DNA from: Bacillota bacterium | GTDB taxonomy: Bacteria > Bacillota > Clostridia > Christensenellales > Aristaeellaceae | Direction: 5' to 3' | Length of the DNA stretch: 64,000 nt | Assembly: GCA_023436585.1 (NCBI GenBank) | Contig: JAEZIN010000018.1 | Location: forward strand, 1 to 64,000 | Shown: positions 17,177 to 26,606 of the stretch, piece by piece | How the letters are laid out: every line of letters starts with the position of its first letter | Position numbering within the stretch: the stretch's first letter is position 1 | Notes under the pieces: generated by a model | Databases searched by the model: none | Told to the model about the DNA's origin: nothing | Seen by the model: the letters and a program-made list of their open reading frames with translations, nothing else | Translations under genes and position numbers: made by a program

Positions 17177-18318
17177 TCTTCACCCTCCTTTTCCAAAAGC
17201 TCACGCACGATTTGCGCCTGTTCTTCCGACATCACGCTACCGCTCATTTCAAGGAAAAACTCACTGAACAAGTCAAAAGGCGACAACTTCTCAATCTGGT
17301 CTGACCCCAGCGGTGTACCTGAAACGTCAATGCAGGTGCGGGAATTCTCAAAATCGAGTGCCATAACATTGGGATAAACACTCCTGATTTTGCCCATCGG
17401 GTCAATGATTTCTTCTTCATCAGTAAGGACCACGCGCAGATAATCTTCTTTGTTTCCTTGTGAAGAAACTTCATCGCCTAAAAGCTTCTCAAGCGAGCCT
17501 TTGATCTCACGCATATCACGGAGCGGAATGAGGGGCAAAGCGGTTACTGTAATGCTACCCTTTTCTTTTATCTCAACAAGCGATACGGACTTTGCCTGTT
17601 TCCATTCGGAGATGGAATATTTGATTGGCGAACCGGCATAACGAATGTTGCCGCCAACACCTTGAGAACCATGCAGATGCCCGAGAGCGACGTAATCAAA
17701 CTTAGATAACAACGCTGCGTTCACCGCGTCCAGACCGCCAACGGGGTTTATCTCCGATTCGGATCGGATAGGGGTAACGCCCGCTGCCGTATAAAACTGG
17801 TGCGACAGCAGGACATTCCGTTTGGAATGGTCTATATCAGCCGATTCAAGAGCCGCATTTATTGCGTCCGTATAGCTTTCGACTTCCTTATCCGCAAACA
17901 TTCCGCGAACGCTCGACGGTTTTATAAACGGCAGGAGCCAGAACTTCACGTCGCCATAAGCGTCAGACAGCGTAACGCAGCACAGTTTCCCATCGAACAC
18001 GCCGCAAAGGTGGAGCTTGCGTTCCGACAGTAACCTGCTGGCGTAGTTCAAACGTTCCGGTGAGTCGTGATTCCCTGAGATGAGTATGACCGTGACTTCC
18101 TTTGCCGCGAGATCAGTCAGGAAATCGTCGAACAAGCGCACGGCTTCCACGCTTGGCACAGCTCGGTCATACACATCACCCGCAATCAGAACGGCATCAG
18201 GTTTTTCGGAATCTATATATCCGATAATCTGCCCAAATACATGACGCTGCTCCTCCAGCATAGAGAAACCGTTCACAGTTTTTCCGATATGCAAATCGGA
18301 TAGGTGCAGGAATTTCAT
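17173..18318 (-). CDS. sbcD: SbcD/Mre11-type nuclease
   Basis: 381 aa. Metallophosphatase motifs D8-L-H10, GDVYD (47-51) and GNHD (82-85) bind the two catalytic metal ions. A downstream YVALGHLHGSQ completes the active site, and a capping domain and C-terminal helices follow. It forms the nuclease partner of SbcC, which overlaps it by four bases. The ATG has GAGAGGTGATCACC upstream, a strong ribosome site. It follows the AAA_13 gene by 68 bases. Confidence 0.93.
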   Translation of the reverse strand: MKFLHLSDLHIGKTVNGFSMLEEQRHVFGQIIGYIDSEKPDAVLIAGDVYDRAVPSVEAVRLFDDFLTDLAAKEVTVILISGNHDSPERLNYASRLLSERKLHLCGVFDGKLCCVTLSDAYGDVKFWLLPFIKPSSVRGMFADKEVESYTDAINAALESADIDHSKRNVLLSHQFYTAAGVTPIRSESEINPVGGLDAVNAALLSKFDYVALGHLHGSQGVGGNIRYAGSPIKYSISEWKQAKSVSLVEIKEKGSITVTALPLIPLRDMREIKGSLEKLLGDEVSSQGNKEDYLRVVLTDEEEIIDPMGKIRSVYPNVMALDFENSRTCIDVSGTPLGSDQIEKLSPFDLFSEFFLEMSGSVMSEEQAQIVRELLEKEGEE

Positions 18319-18386
18319 TGGTGATCACCTCTCAAAGTGGCAGTTTTTCTTCAGCTTTGGCATTTTCATTATGTAGATCAAAGCGT

Positions 18387-20822
18387 TTAGGCAACCGTTG
18401 TTTCTTCAGCGGCGGGGTGTGCTGAGGGTGCCGAGCTTATGCTGGCGATCCATCCTGCGATGTTTGCCTCCGCGTTCGGTGTTAAGTGCGCCAGAATATG
18501 GAGCTTATTCAGAAGATACATAAAACAGAGGATATCCCGTGCTGTACGTTGTTTTTCTGCAAGAGACAGATGGCTGAAGAATTCCATGCTTTGAAACCCT
18601 TGGATGTGTTCCTCATAATGGCTCTCGCCATGCAAAACGAGTCTGTACATCAGATTCTGGAAATAGGTTCTTTTGTCCTCGCTGATATTCTGCATGATAT
18701 CGGCATCGCGTGAAATGTCTGCGATACCTCTTGTATAAAGGAAGGTAGAAAAAGCCTCCAGCACGCGCCGCATCGAGTTGCCGATGAACAGCTCGACGTC
18801 AGCTGTGCCGTTCCGTGCGTAATCATACACCGTTTCGAGCAGCCGGGTGTATTCCTTGTGCTTGTTCCTTCTGCTATCATGGAACGAGATAATGCCTGTG
18901 CCGTTGAGCTCAAATGAATTGAACTCGGCAGATTTGTTGGCAGCTGTGCATTCCTTGGCGATTTCCTCCAACACCTTTTCAGTGTCATAAAGGACACTAA
19001 TATCGTGCGTCATCATGAGGACTTTCGTAGTGGGGCAGCCCAATAGAACCTGTCCAAGTTTCCAGCGCAAAAAAGATAGAATCCCGATCCTGTTTTCTGT
19101 GTCGAAGCTGGATACGGGGTCATCTATAATCAAACACACTTCGTCAGCGTAGATCGCCCTAACATCCGTGTCTTTTGCAATCTCTGTGAAAAAGTAGCAG
19201 AGCGCGAGGGCGTTACGTTCCCCGCACGATACCTTTTTGGGGTCAACTTCCTTGCCGTTGGACTTCAGGTGGTACATTTGGTCTGTTCCAAGGGCAAGTT
19301 CAATGCGTCCCCTGCTGAAAAAGATGTACGCCAATGAATCGTTGATGTCATCAACAGCAATTTGGAAGTTCTTTCGCTGCGCATCCAGTTCCCTTTTCCG
19401 ACGTTCATGCCCGGAGATATCTGCGATTAAGGCCGCCAAATTTTCGTCGGAAGTTTTTTTTGCCGTCCTCTGTGCAACAAGATTGACATACGCAACTTTG
19501 ATGGCATAGTGGGCGATTTCGTCGTTTAACTTCAGCAGGGCGTTCTTTAACCTTGTGCGCCCTGTAATCGCATCGTTGAATGCAATACGAGCTGCCTCAA
19601 GAATGGTAAGAGCTTGGTTCAGTGCGTTGCAAGCGGTAGTCAGCCCGACAGATATGTCATATGTCATGGCTTCGAACGGATTGTCAATCTTGGCTTGCAC
19701 TGCGTTGTTATGCTTTTCAACCGCATTGTTAAAAGCATCTATACATTGCTGGACATTACAGTATGCGGCAACTTCCAAACCGCTGTAGGAACTGTAATCG
19801 TCCTTTTCGATAACTTGCTGTTTGAGCTTGCTCAAATTGGCGCGGAATTCCACCACTTCCCGGTTGAGGATGGTCTCAATACGCGACAACATTTCGGCGC
19901 GGTATTCGTCCCCGACCTCCTGTAAGCAGGTTGGGCAAACGTTGTTTGCTGTGTCAGATAGAAAAACCTTGGCATCAGAAATCACCCGAATACCGAAAAG
20001 CTCCAGCAACGCCTTTTCTCTTTCAGACGTATGTGGCTTCGAAATCACCTTTGACAGCATGTCTGACGTTGTACATTCCAAGTTCCCGACGATGGAATAC
20101 TGCCGAATCGCTCGTGTATTCTGCTGTGCCTGAGCATTGGCACTGGTGAAAAGCGCGAACTGTCTGTCAAATTCAGCTTTCGTCTCCAGCTCGCCTAAGG
20201 AAGGTGTTAGTTGACCCAGCTTGTCAATCTCCGTTTCGTTAACCGTCGCAGCAGTCCTGTTGCCATTTAGCTTTATGCCTTTGGTGTCCGCCCAACCGCC
20301 GATCGTCCGTAACGACTGGGTGATTTGTGTTAGCCAGTACTGAGGAGATGTTATGACGGCGCTATTTGTGTATTTCGCGCATTCGGTTTCCTGCTGCCGT
20401 TGTTGCTGTGTCAAGTCATTGATAAGAATTTTAACCGCTTCAATTTGCTGTTCGATGGCAACTTGCTCACCGAACAGTACGATGGCATCTAACCCTTCTT
20501 CTTTGACCCTGACCTTTTGTTCGATATATTTTTCGTCAAATACGAAAATCTTTTCAGACCTGCCTCCGGGGGATACAGGAATATGGCTTCTATTTACTAA
20601 AGGCGATAGTTCAACAGTGCGGGGCTGCGCAGAGATAGCATATTCTCGGAATCCTTGCGCCATGGTCGTTTTACCACTACCGTTCTTACCATATAGAACG
20701 GCAACCCGGTTTGTCTTTGACGTGTTTACATGTGTCGGAAAGAGTTCGAGCGTCTGCATGTTGGCAAAAAGCCAATTGCATCGCACTGATACTCCTGTCA
20801 TGCTCTCAATTGCTGTAGGCAT
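18387..20822 (-). CDS. AAA_13 family ATPase related to RloC/PrrC-type proteins
   Basis: 811 aa. Walker A GKNGSGKT at 45-52, a coiled-coil middle with NNVCPTCLQE near residue 295 that resembles a zinc hook, an ABC-type signature SCGERNA near 530, Walker B LIIDDPVSSFD near 564 and MMTHD after it. The C-terminal 200 residues (RRNKHKEYTRLL, GNSMRRVLEAF, LHGESHYEE) resemble the tail of AAA_13 proteins. Some members (PrrC, RloC) carry an anticodon nuclease there. I cannot confirm the nuclease triad. It probably senses DNA damage or phage takeover. GGAGGGATCGTAG precedes the ATG. Confidence 0.75.
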   Translation of the reverse strand: MPTAIESMTGVSVRCNWLFANMQTLELFPTHVNTSKTNRVAVLYGKNGSGKTTMAQGFREYAISAQPRTVELSPLVNRSHIPVSPGGRSEKIFVFDEKYIEQKVRVKEEGLDAIVLFGEQVAIEQQIEAVKILINDLTQQQRQQETECAKYTNSAVITSPQYWLTQITQSLRTIGGWADTKGIKLNGNRTAATVNETEIDKLGQLTPSLGELETKAEFDRQFALFTSANAQAQQNTRAIRQYSIVGNLECTTSDMLSKVISKPHTSEREKALLELFGIRVISDAKVFLSDTANNVCPTCLQEVGDEYRAEMLSRIETILNREVVEFRANLSKLKQQVIEKDDYSSYSGLEVAAYCNVQQCIDAFNNAVEKHNNAVQAKIDNPFEAMTYDISVGLTTACNALNQALTILEAARIAFNDAITGRTRLKNALLKLNDEIAHYAIKVAYVNLVAQRTAKKTSDENLAALIADISGHERRKRELDAQRKNFQIAVDDINDSLAYIFFSRGRIELALGTDQMYHLKSNGKEVDPKKVSCGERNALALCYFFTEIAKDTDVRAIYADEVCLIIDDPVSSFDTENRIGILSFLRWKLGQVLLGCPTTKVLMMTHDISVLYDTEKVLEEIAKECTAANKSAEFNSFELNGTGIISFHDSRRNKHKEYTRLLETVYDYARNGTADVELFIGNSMRRVLEAFSTFLYTRGIADISRDADIMQNISEDKRTYFQNLMYRLVLHGESHYEEHIQGFQSMEFFSHLSLAEKQRTARDILCFMYLLNKLHILAHLTPNAEANIAGWIASISSAPSAHPAAEETTVA

Positions 20823-20992
20823 CTACGATCCCTCCAACTTCCTCATACGTACAAAAACCAACTCAAACCACACTGGGACAAGACCGTCTATATTGCCAAT
20901 TCATTTTTTTACTTGTTATAAAAGCTCTTCAAGTCGATACCCTTAAGTTCGAATCGGTTCTTATACACAAGCATGGGGATGTAGTATTAACG

Positions 20993-21712
20993 CTACACTG
21001 TCGCCAGAGGTTCCTTCCATAAATCGTTTCTTAAATCATACAGTCTCTGTGTTTTTACTTGAAAGATACGATCAGATATCTCCATCAATCCGATTCTCGT
21101 GCTTGCCTTTAGCTCTATAACGGCATAGCAACCGGGATCAACAAGTTCCCTGAATGTACCAAATAGATAGAGAACGTCAAAGGCATCCGGGCTGTACACT
21201 TCCGAAAAGACAGCCTTTATTGGATCAAGGTGCTCTATGTAACGGAATAAATCGTCACAAAAAACGAAACAGCGTCTGTCAGAACAGGTTGTGTAACCGC
21301 TCCACTTCTTCACCTTTCCTGCCAAAGTTACTTTGAACGATTCCAATCTTGGCAGCAAATTGAAGCCGCCACCTCTCGTCGTTGATACAACCGGTAGATG
21401 TGGGCTGATATAGTGGCTGCCGCTTTTTTCCAAAAACGCAGACTTGTCATTTTCACGGCATTCTCGCGCCACTATTTCTCGTGCTTTGGCACCTGTAAGG
21501 CCTCTGCCGAACAACTTCTTCACCACAAAGGCATCCTTTTCTTTGTCTCTTTGCGAAACCTGCTGCACAACCTCTATGCCAATGGTTTCTCCGATCTGAA
21601 TGTCTGGCTTGTCCCACTTGATTACCGAAACAGGCGTTTCTTCGAGCAGATGCAACTCCTGCAGAAGTAAAAAGGCAAAAAGTTCATCTTTAGTTGGTGT
21701 ATTTCGTCCCAT
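20993..21712 (-). CDS. Hypothetical protein, possible nuclease-like fold
   Basis: 239 aa from the ATG at 21712, which has GGGAG upstream; a longer frame starts at 21793. An early segment DKPDIQIGETIGIEVVQQV has the shape of a PD...E-x-x pattern seen in restriction-like nucleases, but the lysine is missing and I do not rely on it. A late ELKASTRIG could supply such a residue. It precedes the AAA_13 gene by 170 bases in the same direction. I do not recognise the family. Confidence 0.55.
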   Translation of the reverse strand: MGRNTPTKDELFAFLLLQELHLLEETPVSVIKWDKPDIQIGETIGIEVVQQVSQRDKEKDAFVVKKLFGRGLTGAKAREIVARECRENDKSAFLEKSGSHYISPHLPVVSTTRGGGFNLLPRLESFKVTLAGKVKKWSGYTTCSDRRCFVFCDDLFRYIEHLDPIKAVFSEVYSPDAFDVLYLFGTFRELVDPGCYAVIELKASTRIGLMEISDRIFQVKTQRLYDLRNDLWKEPLATV

Positions 21713-21951
21713 CACGTTCTCCCTTCCACTGCCGCCAGCAGTTCCACCACCTACGCTATAAATGCGGCAATCAGCACTTCGCAATATGCCCACGCATACT
21801 GGTGTTTTGCTAAAATTACGTTATGCTTCGCGAGAGAAGTGCAGTGCCCATTTGCTTGCTTGTGCACCTGCTTCTTTACCTTTCTGTCATTCAGCATCAA
21901 TCACACCAACTTGTAGTTGCTTTCGTTTTTTGCGTTCCTATTTTCACAAGT

Positions 21952-21980
21952 ATTGTAAGACATTACCATCAACTATTCAA
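21952..21980 (-). promoter_or_regulatory. Possible promoter upstream of the 239-aa gene
   Basis: Minus-strand TTGAAT, 17-base spacer and TACAAT. It lies 240 bases before the 21712 start, so it would give a long leader. The rest of the 21713-22066 gap shows nothing else I can support. Confidence 0.35.
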
Positions 21981-22066
21981 GATATAATATGCAGAAATTC
22001 GAGTCAATTCGATAAATTTTGTCTAATTCATTACCATCATCATTTTATGCAATTAGGCATTGTAAG

Positions 22067-22105
22067 GAAAACCGCCTTCAGAAGCATACTCACTTCCAAA
22101 GGCGG
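22067..22105 (-). terminator. Terminator after the 226-aa membrane protein gene
   Basis: Stem CCGCCTT (22072-22078) with AAGGCGG (22099-22105), followed by TTTT in the minus direction, about 55 bases after the stop at 22161. Confidence 0.6.
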
Positions 22106-22160
22106 ACCTTTTCATTTTTCACTGTTGCTTGTCTACTCTTGCTCTAAAACCATTCCATTA

Positions 22161-22841
22161 TCACGATTTGCCTTGCTGCCTGATTCCTATGATGGCAAAC
22201 GCATACACCTCGTTGGTTGCTCTTTTTATCCTGTCGCTGTGTCCAAATTGCCTGTCAACATTTCTTGTAAGAAGATTCAAAGTTATAACCGGCTCTCGAA
22301 GATCATTTGTAATAAACCGAATATAGATTTCACTTACGAAGTCCCCACCACTGGTTGAAAACAACGATCCCATAACTGCTCCAGCGCCACCGGCAATTGA
22401 TGCTCCCAACATTACATTGGATGCTTTTTCGCTCTGTATCACACATCCGGACTCAACAACATCACATTGCATCAGACTATCAATCGGTATTGTTTTTTCT
22501 TCCGTACCGTCATAGCTATAGATTGTTCTGCTGTCCACGTCAAGGGAAATTGTTGTGACGCGATATGACTTCGAATCCTCGATATGGATTATCTTCGCGG
22601 AGTCACTAATTCCTTGACTGCGCATATGCGTTTCCTGATTCTTGCTGATTTCGCTTATGCGGAACTGATACTGCTTCCTGTATACTACGAATGGCACAAT
22701 GAGTATAGCAAAAGATAAAATTACCACTAAAAACCAGGTCACACCGATTCCATCACGCGAGGTTGTTCCTAATAGTGCCACAAAACAAGTAAGCAAAAAC
22801 ATACCCACTAACGATAGAAATGCTGCCAAGCCGGGTTTCAC
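22161..22841 (-). CDS. Hypothetical membrane protein, two N-terminal TM segments
   Basis: 226 aa, GTG start with GAGGTG upstream. Residues about 5-27 and 33-54 are hydrophobic (FLSLVGMFLLTCFVALL and WFLVVILSFAILIVPFVV). The rest is cytosolic and beta-rich, with a glycine/alanine stretch SIAGGAGAVMGSLF near 150 that may be a third hairpin. I cannot assign a family. It follows the 335-aa gene by 64 bases and ends at the terminator near 22070. Confidence 0.6.
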   Translation of the reverse strand: MKPGLAAFLSLVGMFLLTCFVALLGTTSRDGIGVTWFLVVILSFAILIVPFVVYRKQYQFRISEISKNQETHMRSQGISDSAKIIHIEDSKSYRVTTISLDVDSRTIYSYDGTEEKTIPIDSLMQCDVVESGCVIQSEKASNVMLGASIAGGAGAVMGSLFSTSGGDFVSEIYIRFITNDLREPVITLNLLTRNVDRQFGHSDRIKRATNEVYAFAIIGIRQQGKS

Positions 22842-22905
22842 ATCTCACACCTCATTTGTACACTTCGAATCGATCCCAGGCAATAAAGGTCTCCAGGGCT
22901 CGTAA

Positions 22906-23913
22906 TTAAACAGCATTCCTCCAAACGACTTGGACTCTTTTGTGCAGAGGTGCATCCTTTTTCTCAATAAGAGAAAGCCCGAATCTGTCTTGTGCCATTA
23001 ATGCAAAGGATACCGGTAGCAGATCGTGCAGTACTACGATCGTTTCTATTGATTTATTTACTATGCCTTTTTCAACTACATTCCTTGCCATTTCTGCAGA
23101 TTCAACTGAATTCAAGGTCCAACTCCCATCCTTGCCTTGTGAATAGACCATCCACTCCGAGCAATCCACTTGATGCACAGTACAATCGTCCTTGCTGATC
23201 TCCCTAACATGGCCGGACATATCAAGTGGCCATTCTTTCCCCACTTTGAAATTGGCCATAAAATGAGAGGTTGCTTCCTGGATGAGGTCATCCTGCTGCT
23301 CATTAGGAATACGTTGATCCATAACGATTCCACACGCTATCAATTCGAACAACTCACGAACAGCAACATTGTTTGGAATGTGCTTTTCTTTCTTTTTTGC
23401 CGCAAGTTCCAACTCCTTCATTTGCCTGAGAGCAAGTTCTGCAAAAGTTTCCCTGATAATTTTATTGAGACCAGGTACAGAAGGAGCGATAGAGTAAACC
23501 TTCATTTCCTTGGGTTTGCCCTTTTTATCAAACTCTTTTGCCTTGCCTTCAAAAAGTCTGATAATTATTTTGTTCGTCTCTTCAAATGCTTGACCATTTA
23601 TGCTGCAATTAACAATATCATAGCCAAGTCCGATAAAGCGCGATTCTATGTTGCTTAACTGCTTCGATAATGCATGTCCTAATCGGTCTCTGTAGTTGCT
23701 ATTTTTGATATATGGCCTGTCCTCAACTGGAAAGGCCATGATCTGGGCTTCATCATGTATCCGTTCATGCGAAAAGTCAACAGTCAGTTCGTAGTTGATC
23801 CCATTGTTCGGAGGAGGTAATTGGCTTGCATCAATAGCAAGGTTATCTGCAAGGCTTTCACTCAGAATATCAGATTTTAAGTCCATTTCATGTATCATTA
23901 CTCTTTTTTCCAT
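22906..23913 (-). CDS. Hypothetical cytosolic protein
   Basis: 335 aa starting MEKRVMIHEMDLKSDILSES, with AAAGGAA upstream. It is charged, has no signal or membrane segment, and contains a lysine-rich helix (ELELAAKKKEKHIP). I do not recognise it. It is the first gene leftwards from the divergent control region of the XRE regulator and is probably regulated by it. It likely forms an operon with the membrane protein downstream. Confidence 0.6.
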   Translation of the reverse strand: MEKRVMIHEMDLKSDILSESLADNLAIDASQLPPPNNGINYELTVDFSHERIHDEAQIMAFPVEDRPYIKNSNYRDRLGHALSKQLSNIESRFIGLGYDIVNCSINGQAFEETNKIIIRLFEGKAKEFDKKGKPKEMKVYSIAPSVPGLNKIIRETFAELALRQMKELELAAKKKEKHIPNNVAVRELFELIACGIVMDQRIPNEQQDDLIQEATSHFMANFKVGKEWPLDMSGHVREISKDDCTVHQVDCSEWMVYSQGKDGSWTLNSVESAEMARNVVEKGIVNKSIETIVVLHDLLPVSFALMAQDRFGLSLIEKKDAPLHKRVQVVWRNAV

Positions 23914-24005
23914 TTGTACTCGTTCCTTTCATCATGCATAGCAAGGGAATCACAATACTTATTCATATCCGTTTCTCTTTCCAGAAAACGGAACACATCG
24001 AAAGA

Positions 24006-24068
24006 ATTTTATCATTATGCGATAACAATGTCAACCAACAGAACAATATATTATACCAACAGGACAAT
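24006..24068. promoter_or_regulatory. Divergent control region with XRE operator repeats
   Basis: Leftward promoter TTGACA-17-TAAAAT occupies 24006-24034. Two 14-base direct repeats, ACCAACAGAACAAT (24034-24047) and ACCAACAGGACAAT (24055-24068), lie 21 bases apart, two helix turns. They flank a TATTAT at 24049-24054 that could be the rightward -10. This arrangement suggests binding sites for the XRE protein encoded immediately to the right. Confidence 0.55.
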
Positions 24069-24105
24069 CAATTTGTGTATGCTCTTTTGAGAGAAGGTGA
24101 TCAGG

Positions 24106-24393
24106 TTGGTTGATTTTGGAGATAAGCTGAAAAGGCTAAGGATGGCAAAGAAACTCACGCAAACCGAACTGGCTGAACGTCTGCGACTAACAAATAGTGT
24201 TATAAGTGCGTACGAAATGGGTGCGAAGTACCCCTCGTTCGAAACGTTAATTAAAATAGCCGCACTGTTTGGTGTCACAACTGACTTTTTATTGGGTGTT
24301 GATGAAAGACAGCGTTTGGATGTCACAGGCCTATCGGAGACAAATGTCACTTTGGTTATGAATTTCATAGATGCACTTCGGGAAAAGAAGTAG
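24106..24393 (+). CDS. XRE family HTH transcriptional regulator
   Basis: 95 aa from TTG at 24106, chosen because GAAGGTGATC, an excellent ribosome site, lies just upstream; a GTG at 24097 would be inside that site. The helix-turn-helix is typical of the Cro/CI class: LTQTELAERLRLTNSVISAY, then FETLIKIAALFGVTTDFLLG. The short C-terminal tail may dimerise. It probably represses itself and the leftward 23913 operon through the repeats at 24034-24068, as island repressors often do. Confidence 0.88.
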   Translation: MVDFGDKLKRLRMAKKLTQTELAERLRLTNSVISAYEMGAKYPSFETLIKIAALFGVTTDFLLGVDERQRLDVTGLSETNVTLVMNFIDALREKK

Positions 24394-24504
24394 CATTAGG
24401 TTAGCGGTGACAAGCCAAGACAGCATATGGTACAATATCACGGGATTGGTTGATGGGTAACCTGAGACCATCCTGTTTTCTACTGTGCACATGGAGGCAT
24501 TTTA

Positions 24505-25080
24505 ATGATGAACAAAGAAAGCAATGCCCTCTTCACTGCCTATGATGGTTTAGTTGCCACTTTAGGAGAAGCATATGTAATTCGAATCAGATGGAAACCG
24601 GGACATATGTTTCTAATCGTCCGAGATAAAGAGGACGGGAAAAAGAATGGTGTTGATATCATAGAGACATGGGACGATACGAATGGTCATCATGAAGTAT
24701 GGCATGAGGTAAAGACTGACCAGAAAGCAGCTCGAGGAAAGAGTAAAGATGCTGCATCAGCCCAAGAATTATATACTTTGCTCACAGTTCTTGATGCCTC
24801 CCCTACCGAAGGCGGCACGGGAAATATGTTCGTAGAAATGGGACAATGGGACGAGTATCGTAGATGGGCAAAGGGTTGGTATCCGAAGTACAAAAAGCTT
24901 CTGGATATGGAAGGCAGCAAAGGCATCAAACGGGATAGAATGTTCTGGTATTATACAACTACGAGTGGTTTTATTGATGTTCCAAATGGTGGCCAACGTG
25001 ATCCGGACGCCATTAGTAACCCCGATGATGATTATCAAGTCACTTTAACTTTGCGATTCGGCTACCATTACGAGAATTGA
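24505..25080 (+). CDS. Hypothetical protein
   Basis: 191 aa, GGAGG seven bases before the ATG. Rich in tryptophan and tyrosine (HEVWHEV, WDEYRRWAKGWYPKYKKLL). No signal, membrane segment or motif I know. Its stop overlaps the TTG start of the next gene by two bases, so the two are coupled. Both may belong to one functional unit in the island. Confidence 0.6.
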   Translation: MMNKESNALFTAYDGLVATLGEAYVIRIRWKPGHMFLIVRDKEDGKKNGVDIIETWDDTNGHHEVWHEVKTDQKAARGKSKDAASAQELYTLLTVLDASPTEGGTGNMFVEMGQWDEYRRWAKGWYPKYKKLLDMEGSKGIKRDRMFWYYTTTSGFIDVPNGGQRDPDAISNPDDDYQVTLTLRFGYHYEN

Positions 25081-25565
25081 TTGATACGGTTGAAGAATTT
25101 GCAAAGCCGTACGGTGGCGTAGCCAAGATTGTGAAGTCTAAGAAATTTCCATACTGGGAGAACAGGGAGTATGGGAAGGCCGGTATACTGATGCCGATTA
25201 CCCAAGTTTGGAGGACACCCGAGAATGTCCTAAGCATGCATAAAGAAGAAGGCATTGCAAAGGCGGATGAACTCTCAAATACCTTGCTTTCTTTTCATCT
25301 TAATGCTCTTGAGAATGCTGATAATGACTGCCGAACGAAGGGCATTCATGAGAACTTGGCGAATCTTCTTTTCGACCTACGCGGGAGAGGCACTTACCTT
25401 GACTGCGAAGGGATACCAAGCGCTCTTGAGTCTCCGGCAAGCGCAAGGTTATTTATTGATGCTGCGCGAAGTGAAGAACGTTTCCGATACGACGCAGACT
25501 TTGTAAATGGGCAAAGGGAACTTGATGATCAAATTGCGAAAAGCGAGGGCAGGAACGTTAATTAA
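25077..25565 (+). CDS. Hypothetical protein, coupled to the 191-aa gene
   Basis: 162 aa from TTG 25077, which overlaps the previous stop. Sequence begins MIDTVEEFAKPYGGVAKIVK. No family recognised. The overlap could also reflect a frameshift joining the two frames into one protein of about 350 aa; the second frame has no strong ribosome site of its own. Confidence 0.5.
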   Translation: MIDTVEEFAKPYGGVAKIVKSKKFPYWENREYGKAGILMPITQVWRTPENVLSMHKEEGIAKADELSNTLLSFHLNALENADNDCRTKGIHENLANLLFDLRGRGTYLDCEGIPSALESPASARLFIDAARSEERFRYDADFVNGQRELDDQIAKSEGRNVN

Positions 25566-25688
25566 GAGAATTTGTCAGCCTCCGGATGGAGGAAGTATGA
25601 TCCTGAAGGCGACAGTGACTCATGCTCTTAAATCTTATATTTATTGTTATACTGTATCCCTATTAAAAAAAGCCAAAGAGGTATTATC

Positions 25689-26606
25689 ATGCCCATATCC
25701 TTCGATGAATATAGGACGCTCGTAGAGGCCAATATTAGCGCTTTGCAGGGGCTTTCTGCCGAAGCCTACCCGAATCTATTCCGCATGCTTATGAAGCACA
25801 ACAGCGCCTTATACATGCGAATAATGGCCATCCTCCGCCGGATGAATGAACAAGACAACCAAACCTTACAAGACGGGTACTGGTTTGTCTTTTTTTCCAT
25901 GCGGGACATTGCTGGGAAGTACCCGGATGCCGGAAAGAGCTATATTACATGGTACCATAGCATCATTCTTTTCATGTGTTGGGGCTTGCTCGTTCGCATG
26001 CTCCCCACTGCTGACAGTCCGAACAAGTACATGCGTAAAGCTTATGAGCAGATGCAGCAGCATGGGAGGAATATGCCCACGGCCTTCTATTCTGTTCTTC
26101 TCTATTCTCCGGAACAGCTTTCTTATGCTGATCGGCAAGCCGAACGGTGGATTAAAAGTGGCGCAACATTCACAAGCTTCAGCAAGGAGACCATCATAGA
26201 GGTTTACGGGCAGCCAATGGCAGATAGTATCTATGGCGATGGACGGCGCAAAACAAAACGTCACAAGGATATTGAGCAAATGTTGGTGCGAACGGCAAAA
26301 GAACAGATCAAAGCCCTTGGATACACCACAAAACAAGCAGTCATGCAGGAGGTCTCCCGAAATCTCAAGGCGCAATTATTAGAGGACGAATCCTTCCTAT
26401 CCTCCATTTCAGAATTGTTGGACACTTCTTCCGAAGCTGATGTTCACTCATGGCGAATGGTAAGTCACGTTTTCAAGAGCAGGGGCAATCTCATCCTTCA
26501 ACGGTCAAACTTGGCATACGCATCCCCCACCAGAAAGCAGAGGGAGTGTTACGGCCTTGAAGATGGAACCTGGATCATCACCCAGAATCCAACAAAACGT
26601 GGATAA
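25689..26606 (+). CDS. Hypothetical protein
   Basis: 305 aa from ATG 25689, with AGAGG eight bases upstream; a longer frame from 25644 lacks this. It looks helical, with a hydrophobic patch near residue 95 (SIILFMCWGLLVRML) and a basic middle (GDGRRKTKRHKDIEQML). I do not recognise it. A helix-turn-helix-like YTTKQAVMQEVSRNL occurs near residue 220 but is not convincing. Confidence 0.55.
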   Translation: MPISFDEYRTLVEANISALQGLSAEAYPNLFRMLMKHNSALYMRIMAILRRMNEQDNQTLQDGYWFVFFSMRDIAGKYPDAGKSYITWYHSIILFMCWGLLVRMLPTADSPNKYMRKAYEQMQQHGRNMPTAFYSVLLYSPEQLSYADRQAERWIKSGATFTSFSKETIIEVYGQPMADSIYGDGRRKTKRHKDIEQMLVRTAKEQIKALGYTTKQAVMQEVSRNLKAQLLEDESFLSSISELLDTSSEADVHSWRMVSHVFKSRGNLILQRSNLAYASPTRKQRECYGLEDGTWIITQNPTKRG

